Shown here: positions 1-9,321 of the stretch, piece by piece
Numbering within the stretch: position 1 is the first letter of the stretch
Layout of the letters: the number at the start of each line of letters is the position of its first letter
Origin: Acidobacteriota bacterium
GTDB taxonomy: Bacteria; Acidobacteriota; Terriglobia; Terriglobales; Acidobacteriaceae
Assembly (NCBI GenBank): GCA_021846275.1
Contig: JAJZBZ010000001.1
Span: forward strand, 372,001 to 436,000
Length of the DNA: 64,000 bases
Direction: 5' to 3'
Translations under genes and position numbers: made by a program
Notes under the pieces: model-generated
Seen by the model: the letters and a program-made list of their open reading frames with translations, nothing else
Database searches by the model: none
What the model was told of the DNA's origin: nothing

Positions 1-719
1 TCCGCCGCCGCGCTCACCGCCTCGCCGCGCGCCTCACCGAAACACAAGCAGGCAGCGCGCAGCCCAACGAAACCCAGCCCAACAAAACCCAGCCCAGCCC
101 AAGCCAGCCCGCAGCGCCCGATCCGCTCGCCGCCCTCGACTGGCTCACCGTCTACGCCATGGCCGTCAACGAAGAAAACGCCGGCGGCGGGCGCGTCGTC
201 ACCGCTCCCACCAACGGTGCCGCCGGCGTCATTCCCGCTGTCGCTCGTTACTACCTCCGCTTCGTCGAAAACGCCAGTGAATCCGGACTCCTGCGTTTCT
301 TCCTCACCTCGGCCGCCATCGGCATCCTCTACAAGGAAAACGCCTCCATCTCCGGCGCCGAAGTCGGCTGCCAGGGCGAGGTTGGCGTCGCCTGCTCCAT
401 GGCCGCCGCCGGTCTCGTCGCCGCCCAGCTCGGCACCAACGGCCAGGTCGAGCACGCCGCCGAAATCGCCATGGAACATAACCTCGGCATGACCTGCGAC
501 CCCATCGGCGGACTCGTCCAGATCCCCTGCATCGAGCGCAACGCCATGGCCGCCGCCAAGGCCGTCCACGCCGCACGCATCGCCATGCAGGAGCCGGAGG
601 AGCACAAAGTCTCCCTCGATCAGGTCATACGCACCATGTACCTCACCGGCCTCGACATGCAGTCTCGCTACAAGGAAACCTCGCTCGCCGGCCTCGCCCT
701 CAGCCAGATCGAGTGCTGA
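1..719 (+). CDS. sdaA: L-serine dehydratase, iron-sulfur type, C-terminal part (5' end outside window)
   Basis: Deaminates L-serine to pyruvate and ammonia with a [4Fe-4S] cluster in the cytosol. The reading frame is open from base 3, so only the C-terminal ~238 residues are seen. The catalytic alpha domain begins near [20 protein letters not shown] (codons around 141-200). The cluster cysteines of the family are in place: GCQGEVG, TCDPIGG and IPCIERN. The protein ends in Cys (QIEC); in the Legionella enzyme a C-terminal Cys folds into the active site as a fourth cluster ligand, so the same role is likely here. The stretch before the domain is a Gln/Pro-rich linker made of 5-residue repeats, which is not typical of the family. 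Family assignment is very secure; the N-terminal beta domain cannot be judged. Confidence 0.95.
   Translation, partial: RRRAHRLAARLTETQAGSAQPNETQPNKTQPSPSQPAAPDPLAALDWLTVYAMAVNEENAGGGRVVTAPTNGAAGVIPAVARYYLRFVENASESGLLRFFLTSAAIGILYKENASISGAEVGCQGEVGVACSMAAAGLVAAQLGTNGQVEHAAEIAMEHNLGMTCDPIGGLVQIPCIERNAMAAAKAVHAARIAMQEPEEHKVSLDQVIRTMYLTGLDMQSRYKETSLAGLALSQIEC
61..120 (+). repeat. 15-bp tandem repeat in the sdaA linker
   Basis: Three to four consecutive 15-bp units, AGCCCAACGAAACCC (61-75), AGCCCAACAAAACCC (76-90), AGCCCAGCCCAAGCC (91-105) and a decayed fourth unit at 106-120. In the sdaA frame they encode [15 protein letters not shown] and QPAAP, a flexible spacer between the two serine dehydratase domains. 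The unit length keeps the frame. Four other loci in the window carry 15-bp, three-copy repeats of unrelated sequence. Confidence 0.85.
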
Positions 720-794
720 GCCGGAATCGAGCGCGAAGCGACAATTGTGCGCGTAGCCAGCGACCCGCGCCGTGCGTCCTCGCCGCCCATTCCG

Positions 795-800
795 TACACT
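795..800 (+). promoter_or_regulatory. Putative -10 hexamer of rsmE
   Basis: TACACT, 18 nt before the rsmE ATG, in the short sdaA-rsmE gap. It resembles the sigma70 -10 box and recurs ahead of several genes in this window. No good -35 box is visible, so this is a suggestion only. Confidence 0.35.
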
Positions 801-818
801 GAATAAGCACAGAAATCC

Positions 819-1628
819 ATGACCCGCCGCCGCTGGATCGCCTCCGAATTCGACCGCGAAACCGCCACCCTCACCGGCGCTCAGGCCGACCATCTCGCCC
901 GCGTCCTCCGCGCCACCGCCGGCATGCAGGCTGAGATCGTCGCCGGTGACCGTCTCTTTCGCGCCGTCGTCGCCGAGGTCGCCCCCGCCGCCGTCCGCTT
1001 CCGCCTCGAAGAGGAACTCCCCGCAGCATCGCCATCCGCGCCGCCCGTCACCCTGCTCGTCGCCGTCTTCAAATTCGACCGCCTCGAATGGGCCATCGAA
1101 AAAGCCACCGAACTCGGCGTCGCCGCCATCCATCCCGCCCTCGCGCGCCGCACCGAAAAACACCTCGCACAGGCTGCCGCCGCGCGCGTCCAGCGCTGGC
1201 GACGCATCGCCATCGAAGCCACCCAACAGAGCCGCGGCAGCTTCGTCCCCGCCATCCACGACCCGCAGCCGCTCGCCACGCTACTCGCCGCGCCGCTCGA
1301 AACTCCCGCCGCCGACACGCGCATCCTGCTCTCCGAGCACGAAGCTGTCAATCCCTCCGCGCTCACGCTCGCCGACCGCATCCAGTCTCTCGCCGCCAGT
1401 TCCGAAGCCGCCGTCACGCTCGCCATCGGCCCCGAAGGCGGCTGGACCAGCGAAGAAACTGCGCGCTTCGCCGAAACCGGCTGGCTCGCCGCCTCGCTCG
1501 GCCCGCGCATCCTCCGCGCAGAGACCGCCATCATCGCCAGCCTCGCCATCACTGCGTCCCTGCTCGCCACTGACGGCCCCCATCCGCCATCAACCGCGCA
1601 GCAGTCTTTTCACCCGCGCTCCACCTGA
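819..1628 (+). CDS. rsmE: 16S rRNA m3U1498 methyltransferase RsmE
   Basis: Methylates N3 of U1498 in 16S rRNA using S-adenosylmethionine; cytosolic, SPOUT (trefoil knot) superfamily. The 269-residue product has the family length. An N-terminal PUA-like segment (LTGAQADHLARVLRATAG, residues ~17-34) is followed by LLVAVFKFDRLEWAIEKATE (~75-94). The knot motifs AIGPEGGWTSEE and LGPRILRAETA near the C-terminus bind the cofactor. The ATG at 819 matches the family N-terminus. Its last 19 bp overlap the 3' end of the convergent LysR gene. Confidence 0.95.
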   Translation: MTRRRWIASEFDRETATLTGAQADHLARVLRATAGMQAEIVAGDRLFRAVVAEVAPAAVRFRLEEELPAASPSAPPVTLLVAVFKFDRLEWAIEKATELGVAAIHPALARRTEKHLAQAAAARVQRWRRIAIEATQQSRGSFVPAIHDPQPLATLLAAPLETPAADTRILLSEHEAVNPSALTLADRIQSLAASSEAAVTLAIGPEGGWTSEETARFAETGWLAASLGPRILRAETAIIASLAITASLLATDGPHPPSTAQQSFHPRST

Positions 1629-2530
1629 AACGCATACGGCGCTCGTTCCCGCCGAGCCATCTCCCGCACCACGCGCAGAAACCCCATCGCCGCATGCGAC
1701 AGATTCGCGTCTCGCCGATGCACCAGCCGCAGCACGCGACGCAGCCGCAGTTCGTCCACGGCCACGCCCACCAGTTCGCCCGTCTCCAGCTCGCGCTCCA
1801 CCGTCAGCCGCGGCAGCAGCGCAACCCCGTCGCCCATCGCCACAAACCGCTTGATCGCCTCAATCGTCGGCAGCTCCACATGGATATTCAGCGGCGTCCG
1901 ATGCCGCTCAAACGCCTCAATCACCTGCCGCCGCAGCGGCGAAGCCACATTGTGCGCCACAAAACTTTCCCCGCCCAGCTCGCCAATCGATACCCGCTCC
2001 TCGCCCGCCAGCCGATGCTCCGGATACACCACCAGCATCAGCATGTCCGAGTACACGGCAATCGAGCGAAACCGCTCCGCATCCGCGCGAAACGAAGCCA
2101 TCCCCATCTCAAAATTCCGCAGGCTCAACCCCTCCGGAATCCGGCTCGCCAGCCAACGCTGCACGCTCACATCCACCCCCGGATACTGGCGGCGAAACAC
2201 ATCCAGCACCGGCAGCAGATACAGGCACGTATACTCGTTCGCCGCCAGCACCAGTTGCCCCCGCTCCAGCGATTTCAGCTCGCGCAGCGCGCTCTCCGCC
2301 TCGCGTCGCAGCGCCAGCATCCGCAGCGCATACGCGCGCAACGTCTCGCCCGCCGCCGTCAGCGCCCCATCCCGCGCCGCGCGGTCCAGCAGCACCTCGC
2401 CCGTCTCTTCCTCCAGCTTGCGAATCACCTGGCTGATCGCCGGCTGCGTCCGATGCATCCGCACCGCCGCGCGCGAAAAACTTCGCTCCTCGGCCACGGC
2501 AAGAAACGTCTCCAACTGGCTCAGGTCCAT
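1610..2530 (-). CDS. LysR-family transcriptional regulator, divergent from leuA
   Basis: DNA-binding regulator of 306 residues, the usual LysR length. The N-terminal winged helix-turn-helix is clear (MDLSQLETFLAVAEERSFSR, then RTQPAISQVIRKLEEE, residues ~1-60). The rest is the periplasmic-binding-protein-like effector domain. It faces the leu/ilv block across a 240-bp AT-rich gap, the classic LysR arrangement, so control of leucine/valine synthesis is a reasonable inference; the effector is unknown. The gene overlaps the 3' end of rsmE by 19 bp. Confidence 0.9.
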   Translation of the reverse strand: MDLSQLETFLAVAEERSFSRAAVRMHRTQPAISQVIRKLEEETGEVLLDRAARDGALTAAGETLRAYALRMLALRREAESALRELKSLERGQLVLAANEYTCLYLLPVLDVFRRQYPGVDVSVQRWLASRIPEGLSLRNFEMGMASFRADAERFRSIAVYSDMLMLVVYPEHRLAGEERVSIGELGGESFVAHNVASPLRRQVIEAFERHRTPLNIHVELPTIEAIKRFVAMGDGVALLPRLTVERELETGELVGVAVDELRLRRVLRLVHRRDANLSHAAMGFLRVVREMARRERAPYAFQVERG

Positions 2531-2770
2531 CGGCCTTTCGCCTCCATTGCATTCATAAGCATAATTTATACTTTCTCTAAAAAGAATAACTTTGCATTAT
2601 AGCCATCGAATGCCTCACACTGATAAAGTTTGATGTTGCCCGCAAGAGCAGAATCACAGCTACTGTGCCCAGCGGAGTCAATCCCGATGCTGCCGTTCCT
2701 CGAAGAACGGCAGCCAGGAAAATGTAAGTACGGGTACACCGTCTGTGATTCCTCTATAAGGAGCACATCC
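2531..2770. promoter_or_regulatory. Divergent control region between the LysR gene and leuA
   Basis: A 240-bp gap with an AT-rich core (about 2550-2600) unlike the surrounding GC-rich DNA. It contains ATAATTTAT, an ATAA/TTAT inverted repeat with one spacer base, and TTATACTTTCTCTAA, which fits the loose LysR T-N11-A rule. A hairpin lies further down (2689-2714). The leuA ribosome-binding site is ATAAGGAG just before 2771. Exact promoters cannot be fixed by eye. The reading frame upstream to 2630 stays open in phase with leuA, but it lacks LeuA-like sequence. Confidence 0.5.
2689..2714 (+). promoter_or_regulatory. Perfect 10-bp hairpin in the leuA leader
   Basis: GCTGCCGTTC (2689-2698) pairs with GAACGGCAGC (2705-2714) around a 6-nt loop. 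It sits 57 bp before the leuA start. No T-run follows, so it is not a standard terminator; it may be an mRNA stability, processing or attenuation element. No leucine-rich leader peptide is evident in front of it. Confidence 0.6.
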
Positions 2771-3982
2771 ATGACCGACACCATGACTGAAGCCACTCAT
2801 CCGCAGGTTCTCATCTTCGACACCACGCTCCGCGACGGCGAACAGTCCCCCGGCTGCAGCATGACCATCGAGGAAAAGCTCACCATGGCTCACGCTCTGG
2901 AGGAACTCGGCGTGGATATTCTGGAGGCCGGTTTCGCCATCGCCTCCGAAGGCGACTTCGCGGCCATCTCCTCGGTCGCCCGCGCCGTGCGCGGACCCAG
3001 GGTCGCCTCGCTCGCACGCGCTCGCCGCGAAGACATTGACGCCGCCGCCCGCTCGCTCGAACACGCCAACCGCGCGCGCATTCACGTCTTCCTCGCTTCG
3101 AGCGATCTCCATCTGGAATACAAGCTCCGCATCAGCCGCGAACAGGCCCTCGCGCAAACCGGAGAATCCGTCCGCTACGCGCGCACGCTGGCCGACGATG
3201 TCGAATTTTCTCCTGAAGACGCCACGCGCTCGGACCGCGACTTCCTCGTCGAGATCGTTCGCGTCGCCGTCGAGGCCGGTGCCACCACCATCAACATGCC
3301 GGACACCGTCGGCTACTCCACGCCGGAAGAGTACGGAGCCATGTTCCGCGAGGTTCGCCAGCGCATCCCGGCCATCGACCAGTGCGGCGTCATTCTCTCC
3401 AGCCACTGCCACGACGATCTCGGCCTCGCCGTCGCCAACTCCATCGCCGCCGTTCAGGCAGGCGCGCGCCAGGTCGAATGCACCATCAACGGCATCGGCG
3501 AACGCGCCGGCAACGCCGCCCTCGAAGAGATCGCGGCCAGCTTCTTCGTCCGCGCCGACCACTACCACCTGCGCACCGGCATCCACCTGAAAAAACTCAA
3601 CGCCGTCAGCCACACCCTGCGCCAGATCATCAGCTTCGGCCCATCGCCGAACAAGGCCATCGTCGGAGCCAACGCCTTCGCTCACGAGTCTGGCATTCAC
3701 CAGCACGGCATGCTCGCCAACCCGCTCTGCTACGAGATCATGACCCCGGAGTCGGTCGGCGCAGACAGCACGCATCTGGTCCTCGGCAAACACTCCGGTC
3801 GCGCCGCCCTGCGCCATCGCCTGGAGGCGCTCGGCCACTCGCTTTCGCCCGAAGAACTGCTCGAGGTCTACCACCGCTTCGTCGCCTTGGCCGACCGCAA
3901 AAAAAATATCTACGACCAGGACCTGATCGGACTGCTCACGCACCGCGACCACCACTCCGGCGAGATGGCCCGCGTCGATTAG
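2771..3982 (+). CDS. leuA: 2-isopropylmalate synthase, short form lacking the regulatory domain
   Basis: Condenses acetyl-CoA with 2-oxoisovalerate, the first committed step of leucine synthesis. The start at 2771 follows TAAGGAG and gives 403 residues. The TIM barrel opens with [16 protein letters not shown] (metal-binding RDGEQ); [13 protein letters not shown] supplies the metal-binding His pair; [13 protein letters not shown] and [14 protein letters not shown] are also typical. Subdomain II ends in [15 protein letters not shown] and the protein stops there. Typical LeuA is about 510-520 residues and carries a C-terminal leucine-binding LeuA_dimer domain. Only 79 bp separate the stop from leuB, so no displaced domain remains. 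The enzyme may escape leucine feedback inhibition (inference). A homocitrate- or citramalate-synthase role is less likely given the leuBCD neighbours. Confidence 0.9.
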   Translation: MTDTMTEATHPQVLIFDTTLRDGEQSPGCSMTIEEKLTMAHALEELGVDILEAGFAIASEGDFAAISSVARAVRGPRVASLARARREDIDAAARSLEHANRARIHVFLASSDLHLEYKLRISREQALAQTGESVRYARTLADDVEFSPEDATRSDRDFLVEIVRVAVEAGATTINMPDTVGYSTPEEYGAMFREVRQRIPAIDQCGVILSSHCHDDLGLAVANSIAAVQAGARQVECTINGIGERAGNAALEEIAASFFVRADHYHLRTGIHLKKLNAVSHTLRQIISFGPSPNKAIVGANAFAHESGIHQHGMLANPLCYEIMTPESVGADSTHLVLGKHSGRAALRHRLEALGHSLSPEELLEVYHRFVALADRKKNIYDQDLIGLLTHRDHHSGEMARVD

Positions 3983-4061
3983 CCGCTTGATTTTTATCCG
4001 CTCGCACAGCGGCTCATTCGCGTGCACAGCACACGAAACGCGACAGCACACAAGGGAGCTT

Positions 4062-5138
4062 ATGGCATTTCAACTTTTAGTCACGGCAGGCGACGGCATC
4101 GGACCCGAGGTCACGCGCGAGGCCGTCTCCGTTTTGCAAACGGTCTTCGCGCGCTCCGGCCAATCCCTCGAAGTCACCGAAAAACGCATCGGCGGCATCG
4201 CCATTGACACCGACGGCACGCCGCTGCCCGCTGACACGCTTGAAGCCGCGCTCGCCTCCGACGCCGTTTTTCTCGGTGCCGTCGGCGGCAACAAATGGAA
4301 CGCGCTGCCGCCCTCCACGCGCCCCGAATCCGGCCTGCTTCAGCTTCGCGCCGCGCTCGGCGGATTCGCCAATCTGCGCCCGGCTTTTTCCATCGCCGAG
4401 CTTGCCGCCAACAGTCCGCTCAAGCTCGACATCGTCTCCGGCACCGACATTCTCTTCGTCCGCGAACTGCTCGGCGGCCTCTACTTCGGCTCGCCGCGCG
4501 AGTGGAACCGCGCCGCCGGCGAAGCCTGGAACACCATGCGCTACACCCGCGACGAAATCACGCGCGTCGCCCGCATCGCCTTCGACCTCGCCCGCAAGCG
4601 CGGCAAAAAACTCACCTCCGTTGACAAGGCCAACGTCCTCGAAGTCTCCCAGCTCTGGCGCTCGACCGTCACCGACGTCGCCGCCGACTATCCCGACGTC
4701 ACGCTCGAACATCAGCTCGTCGATTCCATGGCCATGCTCCTCATGACCAGCCCGCGCAACTACGACGTCGTGCTCACCGAAAATCTCTTCGGCGACATTC
4801 TCAGCGACGAATCCGCCGTCATCACCGGCTCGCTCGGCATGCTGCCCTCGGCCACCATCGGCGGCCGCGTCAATCTCTACGAGCCGATCCACGGCTCCGC
4901 GCCCGACATCGCCGGCAAGGGCCTGGCCAATCCCCTCGGAGCCATCCTCACCGGCGCGCTCGTCCTGCGCCACTCCGCGGGCATGGACGCCGAGGCCGAG
5001 GCCATTGAATCCGCCGTCCGCAGCGCGCTCCAGCTCGGCTTCCGCACCGCCGATCTCGTCCGCGCCAGCACCACCGATTTCACCGTCCTTTCCACCACCG
5101 AAATGGGCAAAAAGATTCGCGAGCTTCTTCCCGCATAA
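4062..5138 (+). CDS. leuB: 3-isopropylmalate dehydrogenase
   Basis: NAD-dependent oxidative decarboxylation of 3-isopropylmalate to 2-oxoisocaproate. The 358-residue product matches the family. [14 protein letters not shown] opens the fold; [20 protein letters not shown] carries the substrate arginines; the metal-binding region is [37 protein letters not shown] is the NAD-binding signature. The ATG at 4062 is preceded by AAGGGAGC. The gene lies 79 bp after leuA and 24 bp before leuC. Confidence 0.97.
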   Translation: MAFQLLVTAGDGIGPEVTREAVSVLQTVFARSGQSLEVTEKRIGGIAIDTDGTPLPADTLEAALASDAVFLGAVGGNKWNALPPSTRPESGLLQLRAALGGFANLRPAFSIAELAANSPLKLDIVSGTDILFVRELLGGLYFGSPREWNRAAGEAWNTMRYTRDEITRVARIAFDLARKRGKKLTSVDKANVLEVSQLWRSTVTDVAADYPDVTLEHQLVDSMAMLLMTSPRNYDVVLTENLFGDILSDESAVITGSLGMLPSATIGGRVNLYEPIHGSAPDIAGKGLANPLGAILTGALVLRHSAGMDAEAEAIESAVRSALQLGFRTADLVRASTTDFTVLSTTEMGKKIRELLPA

Positions 5139-5162
5139 CCGCGCAGCAACCGAGGAAACACG

Positions 5163-6611
<1,449 letters not shown>

Positions 6612-6612
6612 C

Positions 6613-7212
6613 ATGCAGCCCTTTCGCACCCTCACTTCGCGCGCCGTACCGCTTGATCGCGTCAACGTCGACACCGACCAGATCATCCCCAAGCAGTTCC
6701 TCAAGCGCATCGAGCGCTCCGGCTACGGCGAGTTCCTCTTCTATGACTGGCGCAACGAAAGCAACTTCGTCCTGAACGATCCGCGCTACGCTGGCGCGCA
6801 GATCCTCGTCGCCGGAAAAAACTTCGGCTGCGGCTCCAGCCGCGAACACGCCGCCTGGGCGCTCTCCGACTACGGCTTCCGCGTCGTCATCGCGCCCACC
6901 TTCGCCGACATTTTCTTCTCGAACGCCGGCAAGAACGGCATCGTCCTCGCGCGCCTCACCGAAGCCGAAGTCGCGCTGCTGCTGGAGCGCTCGGCCACGC
7001 ATCCTGACTATCAGCTCACCGTCTCGCTCGCCGACCAGCGCGTCACCGACTCGCACGGATTCTCGGCCAGCTTCGAGATCGATCCCTTCCGCAAATACTG
7101 CCTGCTGGAGGGTCTCGACGACATCGGCCTCACCCTGCGCCACGCCTCCGCGCTCGACGCCTACGAAACCATGCACGACCACGCGCACTGGCTCAGCCCG
7201 CGCGCCAACTAG
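6613..7212 (+). CDS. leuD: 3-isopropylmalate dehydratase small subunit
   Basis: The 199-residue swivel-domain partner of LeuC. The substrate-binding loop GKNFGCGSSREHAAWAL is intact. The N-terminus (VNVDTDQIIPKQFL) is typical. The ATG at 6613 lies one base after the leuC stop and has no separate strong ribosome-binding site, which fits coupled translation. Confidence 0.96.
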   Translation: MQPFRTLTSRAVPLDRVNVDTDQIIPKQFLKRIERSGYGEFLFYDWRNESNFVLNDPRYAGAQILVAGKNFGCGSSREHAAWALSDYGFRVVIAPTFADIFFSNAGKNGIVLARLTEAEVALLLERSATHPDYQLTVSLADQRVTDSHGFSASFEIDPFRKYCLLEGLDDIGLTLRHASALDAYETMHDHAHWLSPRAN

Positions 7213-7318
7213 TCTTCCACCGCGAGAAGATTTTTTCGCGCCCTTGATCTTTTTTAGAAACGCAGCGGCAAATCATCGCCGCATCCAACCCGGAAACTCC
7301 GAGGATACATTTCACTCC

Positions 7319-8995
7319 ATGACCGTCGAAGGCAAGCGCCACAGCATCCCGATGACCGAAGGCCCCAGCCGCGCCGCCGCGCGCAGCTATCTGCGCGGCG
7401 TCGGCTTCACCAAAGACGACCTGCACAAGCCCATCATCGGCATCGCCAACACCTGGACCGAGATCGGCACCTGCAACATGCACCTCCGCGAGATCGCCGA
7501 AGCCCTCAAGCAGGGCATCCGCGAGGCCGGCGGCACGCCCATGGAGTTCAACACCGTCACCATCTCCGACGGCATCACCATGGGCACGCAGGGCATGAAG
7601 GCCTCGCTCGTCAGCCGCGAGGTCATCGCCGACTCCATCGAACTCGTCGCGCGCGGCAATCTCTTCGACGGCATCGTCGGCATCGGCGGCTGCGACAAAA
7701 ACATGCCCGGCATCATCATGGCGCTCTGCCGGCTCGACATTCCCGGCATGATGCTCTACGGCGGCTCCATCGCGCCCGGCAAACTCAACGGCATCGACAT
7801 CACCATCCAGAACGTCTTCGAGGGCATCGGCGCGCACGCTCGCGGAGCCATCGACGACGCCGGCCTCGAAGCGCTCGAAGCCGCCGCCTGTCCCGGTGCC
7901 GGAGCCTGCGGCGGCCAGTTCACCGCCAACACCATGGCCATGGGCGCGGAGATTCTCGGCATCAGTCCCATCCAGCTTTCCGGCGTTCCCGCCACCGCCT
8001 CCGACAAGCACGAGGCCACGCGCCACGCCGGTCGCATCCTCATGGACGCCGTCCGCGCCAACCGCCGCCCGTCCGACATCATCACGCGCGCCTCGCTCGA
8101 AAACGCCATCGCCGCCGTCGCCGCCTCCGGCGGATCCACCAACGCCGTGCTCCACTTCCTCGCCATCGCGCGCGAGATGCGCATCGCGCTCTCCATCGAC
8201 GACTTCGACCGCATCAGTGACCGCACGCCCTTCATCTGCGACCTCACACCCGCCGGCAAATTCGTCGCCAGCGACTATCAGGCCGCCGGCGGCTCGCGCC
8301 TGCTCGCGCAGCGCATGCTCGGCGCCGGCCATCTCCACGGCCACGCGCTCACCATCAGCGGCAAAACCATCGCGGAAGAAGCCGCCGAAGCCGTCGAAAC
8401 CCCCGGCCAGGTCGTCATCCGCACCTTCGAACAGCCGCTCAAGCCACACGGCGGCCTCGTCATCCTCAAGGGCAATCTCTCGCCCGAAGGCGCAGTCATG
8501 AAGATCGCCGCCGCCGACCGCCTCGAACATCGCGGCCCGGCGCGCGTCTTCAACTGCGAAGACGATTGCTTCGCCGCCGTCCAGGCCCAGCAGATCCGCC
8601 CCGGCGACGTGCTCGTCATCCGCTACGAAGGCCCCAAAGGCGGACCCGGCATGCGCGAAATGCTCCAGGTCACCGCCGCCGTCAGCTCCAACGCCACGCT
8701 CAGCGCCACCGTCGCCCTGCTCACCGACGGCCGCTTCTCCGGTGCCACGCGCGGCTTCACCGCAGGCCACGTTGCGCCCGAGGCTCAGGTCGGCGGACCC
8801 ATCGCGCTCGTCCGCGAAGGCGACCTCATCCACTTCGACATTCCCAACCGCACGCTCACGCTCGAGGTCGCAGACGACGAGCTTGCCCGCCGCCGCGCCG
8901 AGTGGCAGCCTCAGCCCGCGCGCTGGCCCACCGGCGTCTTCGCCAAGTATGTGGATCGCGTCCGCTCCGCATCCGAAGGAGCAATCACAATTTAA
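7319..8995 (+). CDS. ilvD: Dihydroxy-acid dehydratase
   Basis: Dehydrates 2,3-dihydroxyisovalerate and dihydroxymethylvalerate, a shared step of valine, leucine and isoleucine synthesis; Fe-S enzyme. The start at 7319 gives 558 residues and fits the family (MTVEGKRHSIPMTEGPSRAA). An upstream in-frame TTG at 7244 would add unrelated residues. Cluster cysteines are in GIGGCDKNMPG and CPGAGACGGQFTANTM. YEGPKGGPGMREM and TDGRFSGATRGFTAGHVAPE are C-terminal signatures. The stop is followed 14 bp later by an AT-rich orphan ORF. Confidence 0.97.
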   Translation: MTVEGKRHSIPMTEGPSRAAARSYLRGVGFTKDDLHKPIIGIANTWTEIGTCNMHLREIAEALKQGIREAGGTPMEFNTVTISDGITMGTQGMKASLVSREVIADSIELVARGNLFDGIVGIGGCDKNMPGIIMALCRLDIPGMMLYGGSIAPGKLNGIDITIQNVFEGIGAHARGAIDDAGLEALEAAACPGAGACGGQFTANTMAMGAEILGISPIQLSGVPATASDKHEATRHAGRILMDAVRANRRPSDIITRASLENAIAAVAASGGSTNAVLHFLAIAREMRIALSIDDFDRISDRTPFICDLTPAGKFVASDYQAAGGSRLLAQRMLGAGHLHGHALTISGKTIAEEAAEAVETPGQVVIRTFEQPLKPHGGLVILKGNLSPEGAVMKIAAADRLEHRGPARVFNCEDDCFAAVQAQQIRPGDVLVIRYEGPKGGPGMREMLQVTAAVSSNATLSATVALLTDGRFSGATRGFTAGHVAPEAQVGGPIALVREGDLIHFDIPNRTLTLEVADDELARRRAEWQPQPARWPTGVFAKYVDRVRSASEGAITI

Positions 8996-9009
8996 TTTGG
9001 AGAAAGTAC

Positions 9010-9300
9010 ATGCGTAAATGGCCAAGACCTGCTACGGAAGCTAGATTTCCATTTAGGGTAACTTGTACGTTTGAAGCTATCTCCCTGTTTCATTCAGGAG
9101 ATGTCTCATCTTTTAATTGTGATGAAGGTTTTAAGTCTGACACGATTAATATCTGCGAAGGAGATGGTATTTTGGCTTACGTTAGAAGTGATGTTAAGTA
9201 CTTAGGTAAAGAGGTAGTTCTCTTTACCCGTATGGATGAGATTTTCTTCGTGGATAGGGATGTCTTCAACCGATCAACCAGGCCGATAGCACAAACTTGA
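9010..9300 (+). CDS. AT-rich orphan ORF of 96 codons inside the ilv operon
   Basis: Unrecognised protein. ATG at 9010 follows TTGGAGAAAGTAC, a plausible ribosome-binding site, and the frame runs to TGA at 9298-9300. Counting 9061-9300 gives about 40% GC, far below the flanking ilv genes, and codons such as GTT, TTA and AGA are common here but rare around it. The predicted product is soluble, with alternating beta-type segments (RFPFRVTCTFEAISLF, GILAYVRSDVKYLGKEVVLF), an acidic middle with two cysteines, and no signal peptide or membrane segment. It lies 14 bp after ilvD and 21 bp before ilvB, on the same strand, so it must be co-transcribed. Composition suggests recent acquisition. A function cannot be inferred. 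Confidence 0.7.
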   Translation: MRKWPRPATEARFPFRVTCTFEAISLFHSGDVSSFNCDEGFKSDTINICEGDGILAYVRSDVKYLGKEVVLFTRMDEIFFVDRDVFNRSTRPIAQT

Positions 9301-9321
9301 TCTCGGAAAAAGGAGATGGCG

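Noticed and set aside
2630-2770. In-frame 47-codon N-terminal extension of leuA
   Set aside because: It does not resemble LeuA, contains the leader hairpin, and the ATG at 2771 has a good ribosome-binding site.
2678-4051. Long minus-strand frame opposite leuA
   Set aside because: Composition is typical of an antisense shadow (Gly/Val/Asp-rich) and leuA is unmistakable. The same applies to frames opposite leuB, leuC, ilvD and ilvB.
3960-4061. Frameshift explaining the short LeuA
   Set aside because: Only 79 bp separate the stop from leuB, and no frame there resembles the LeuA regulatory domain.
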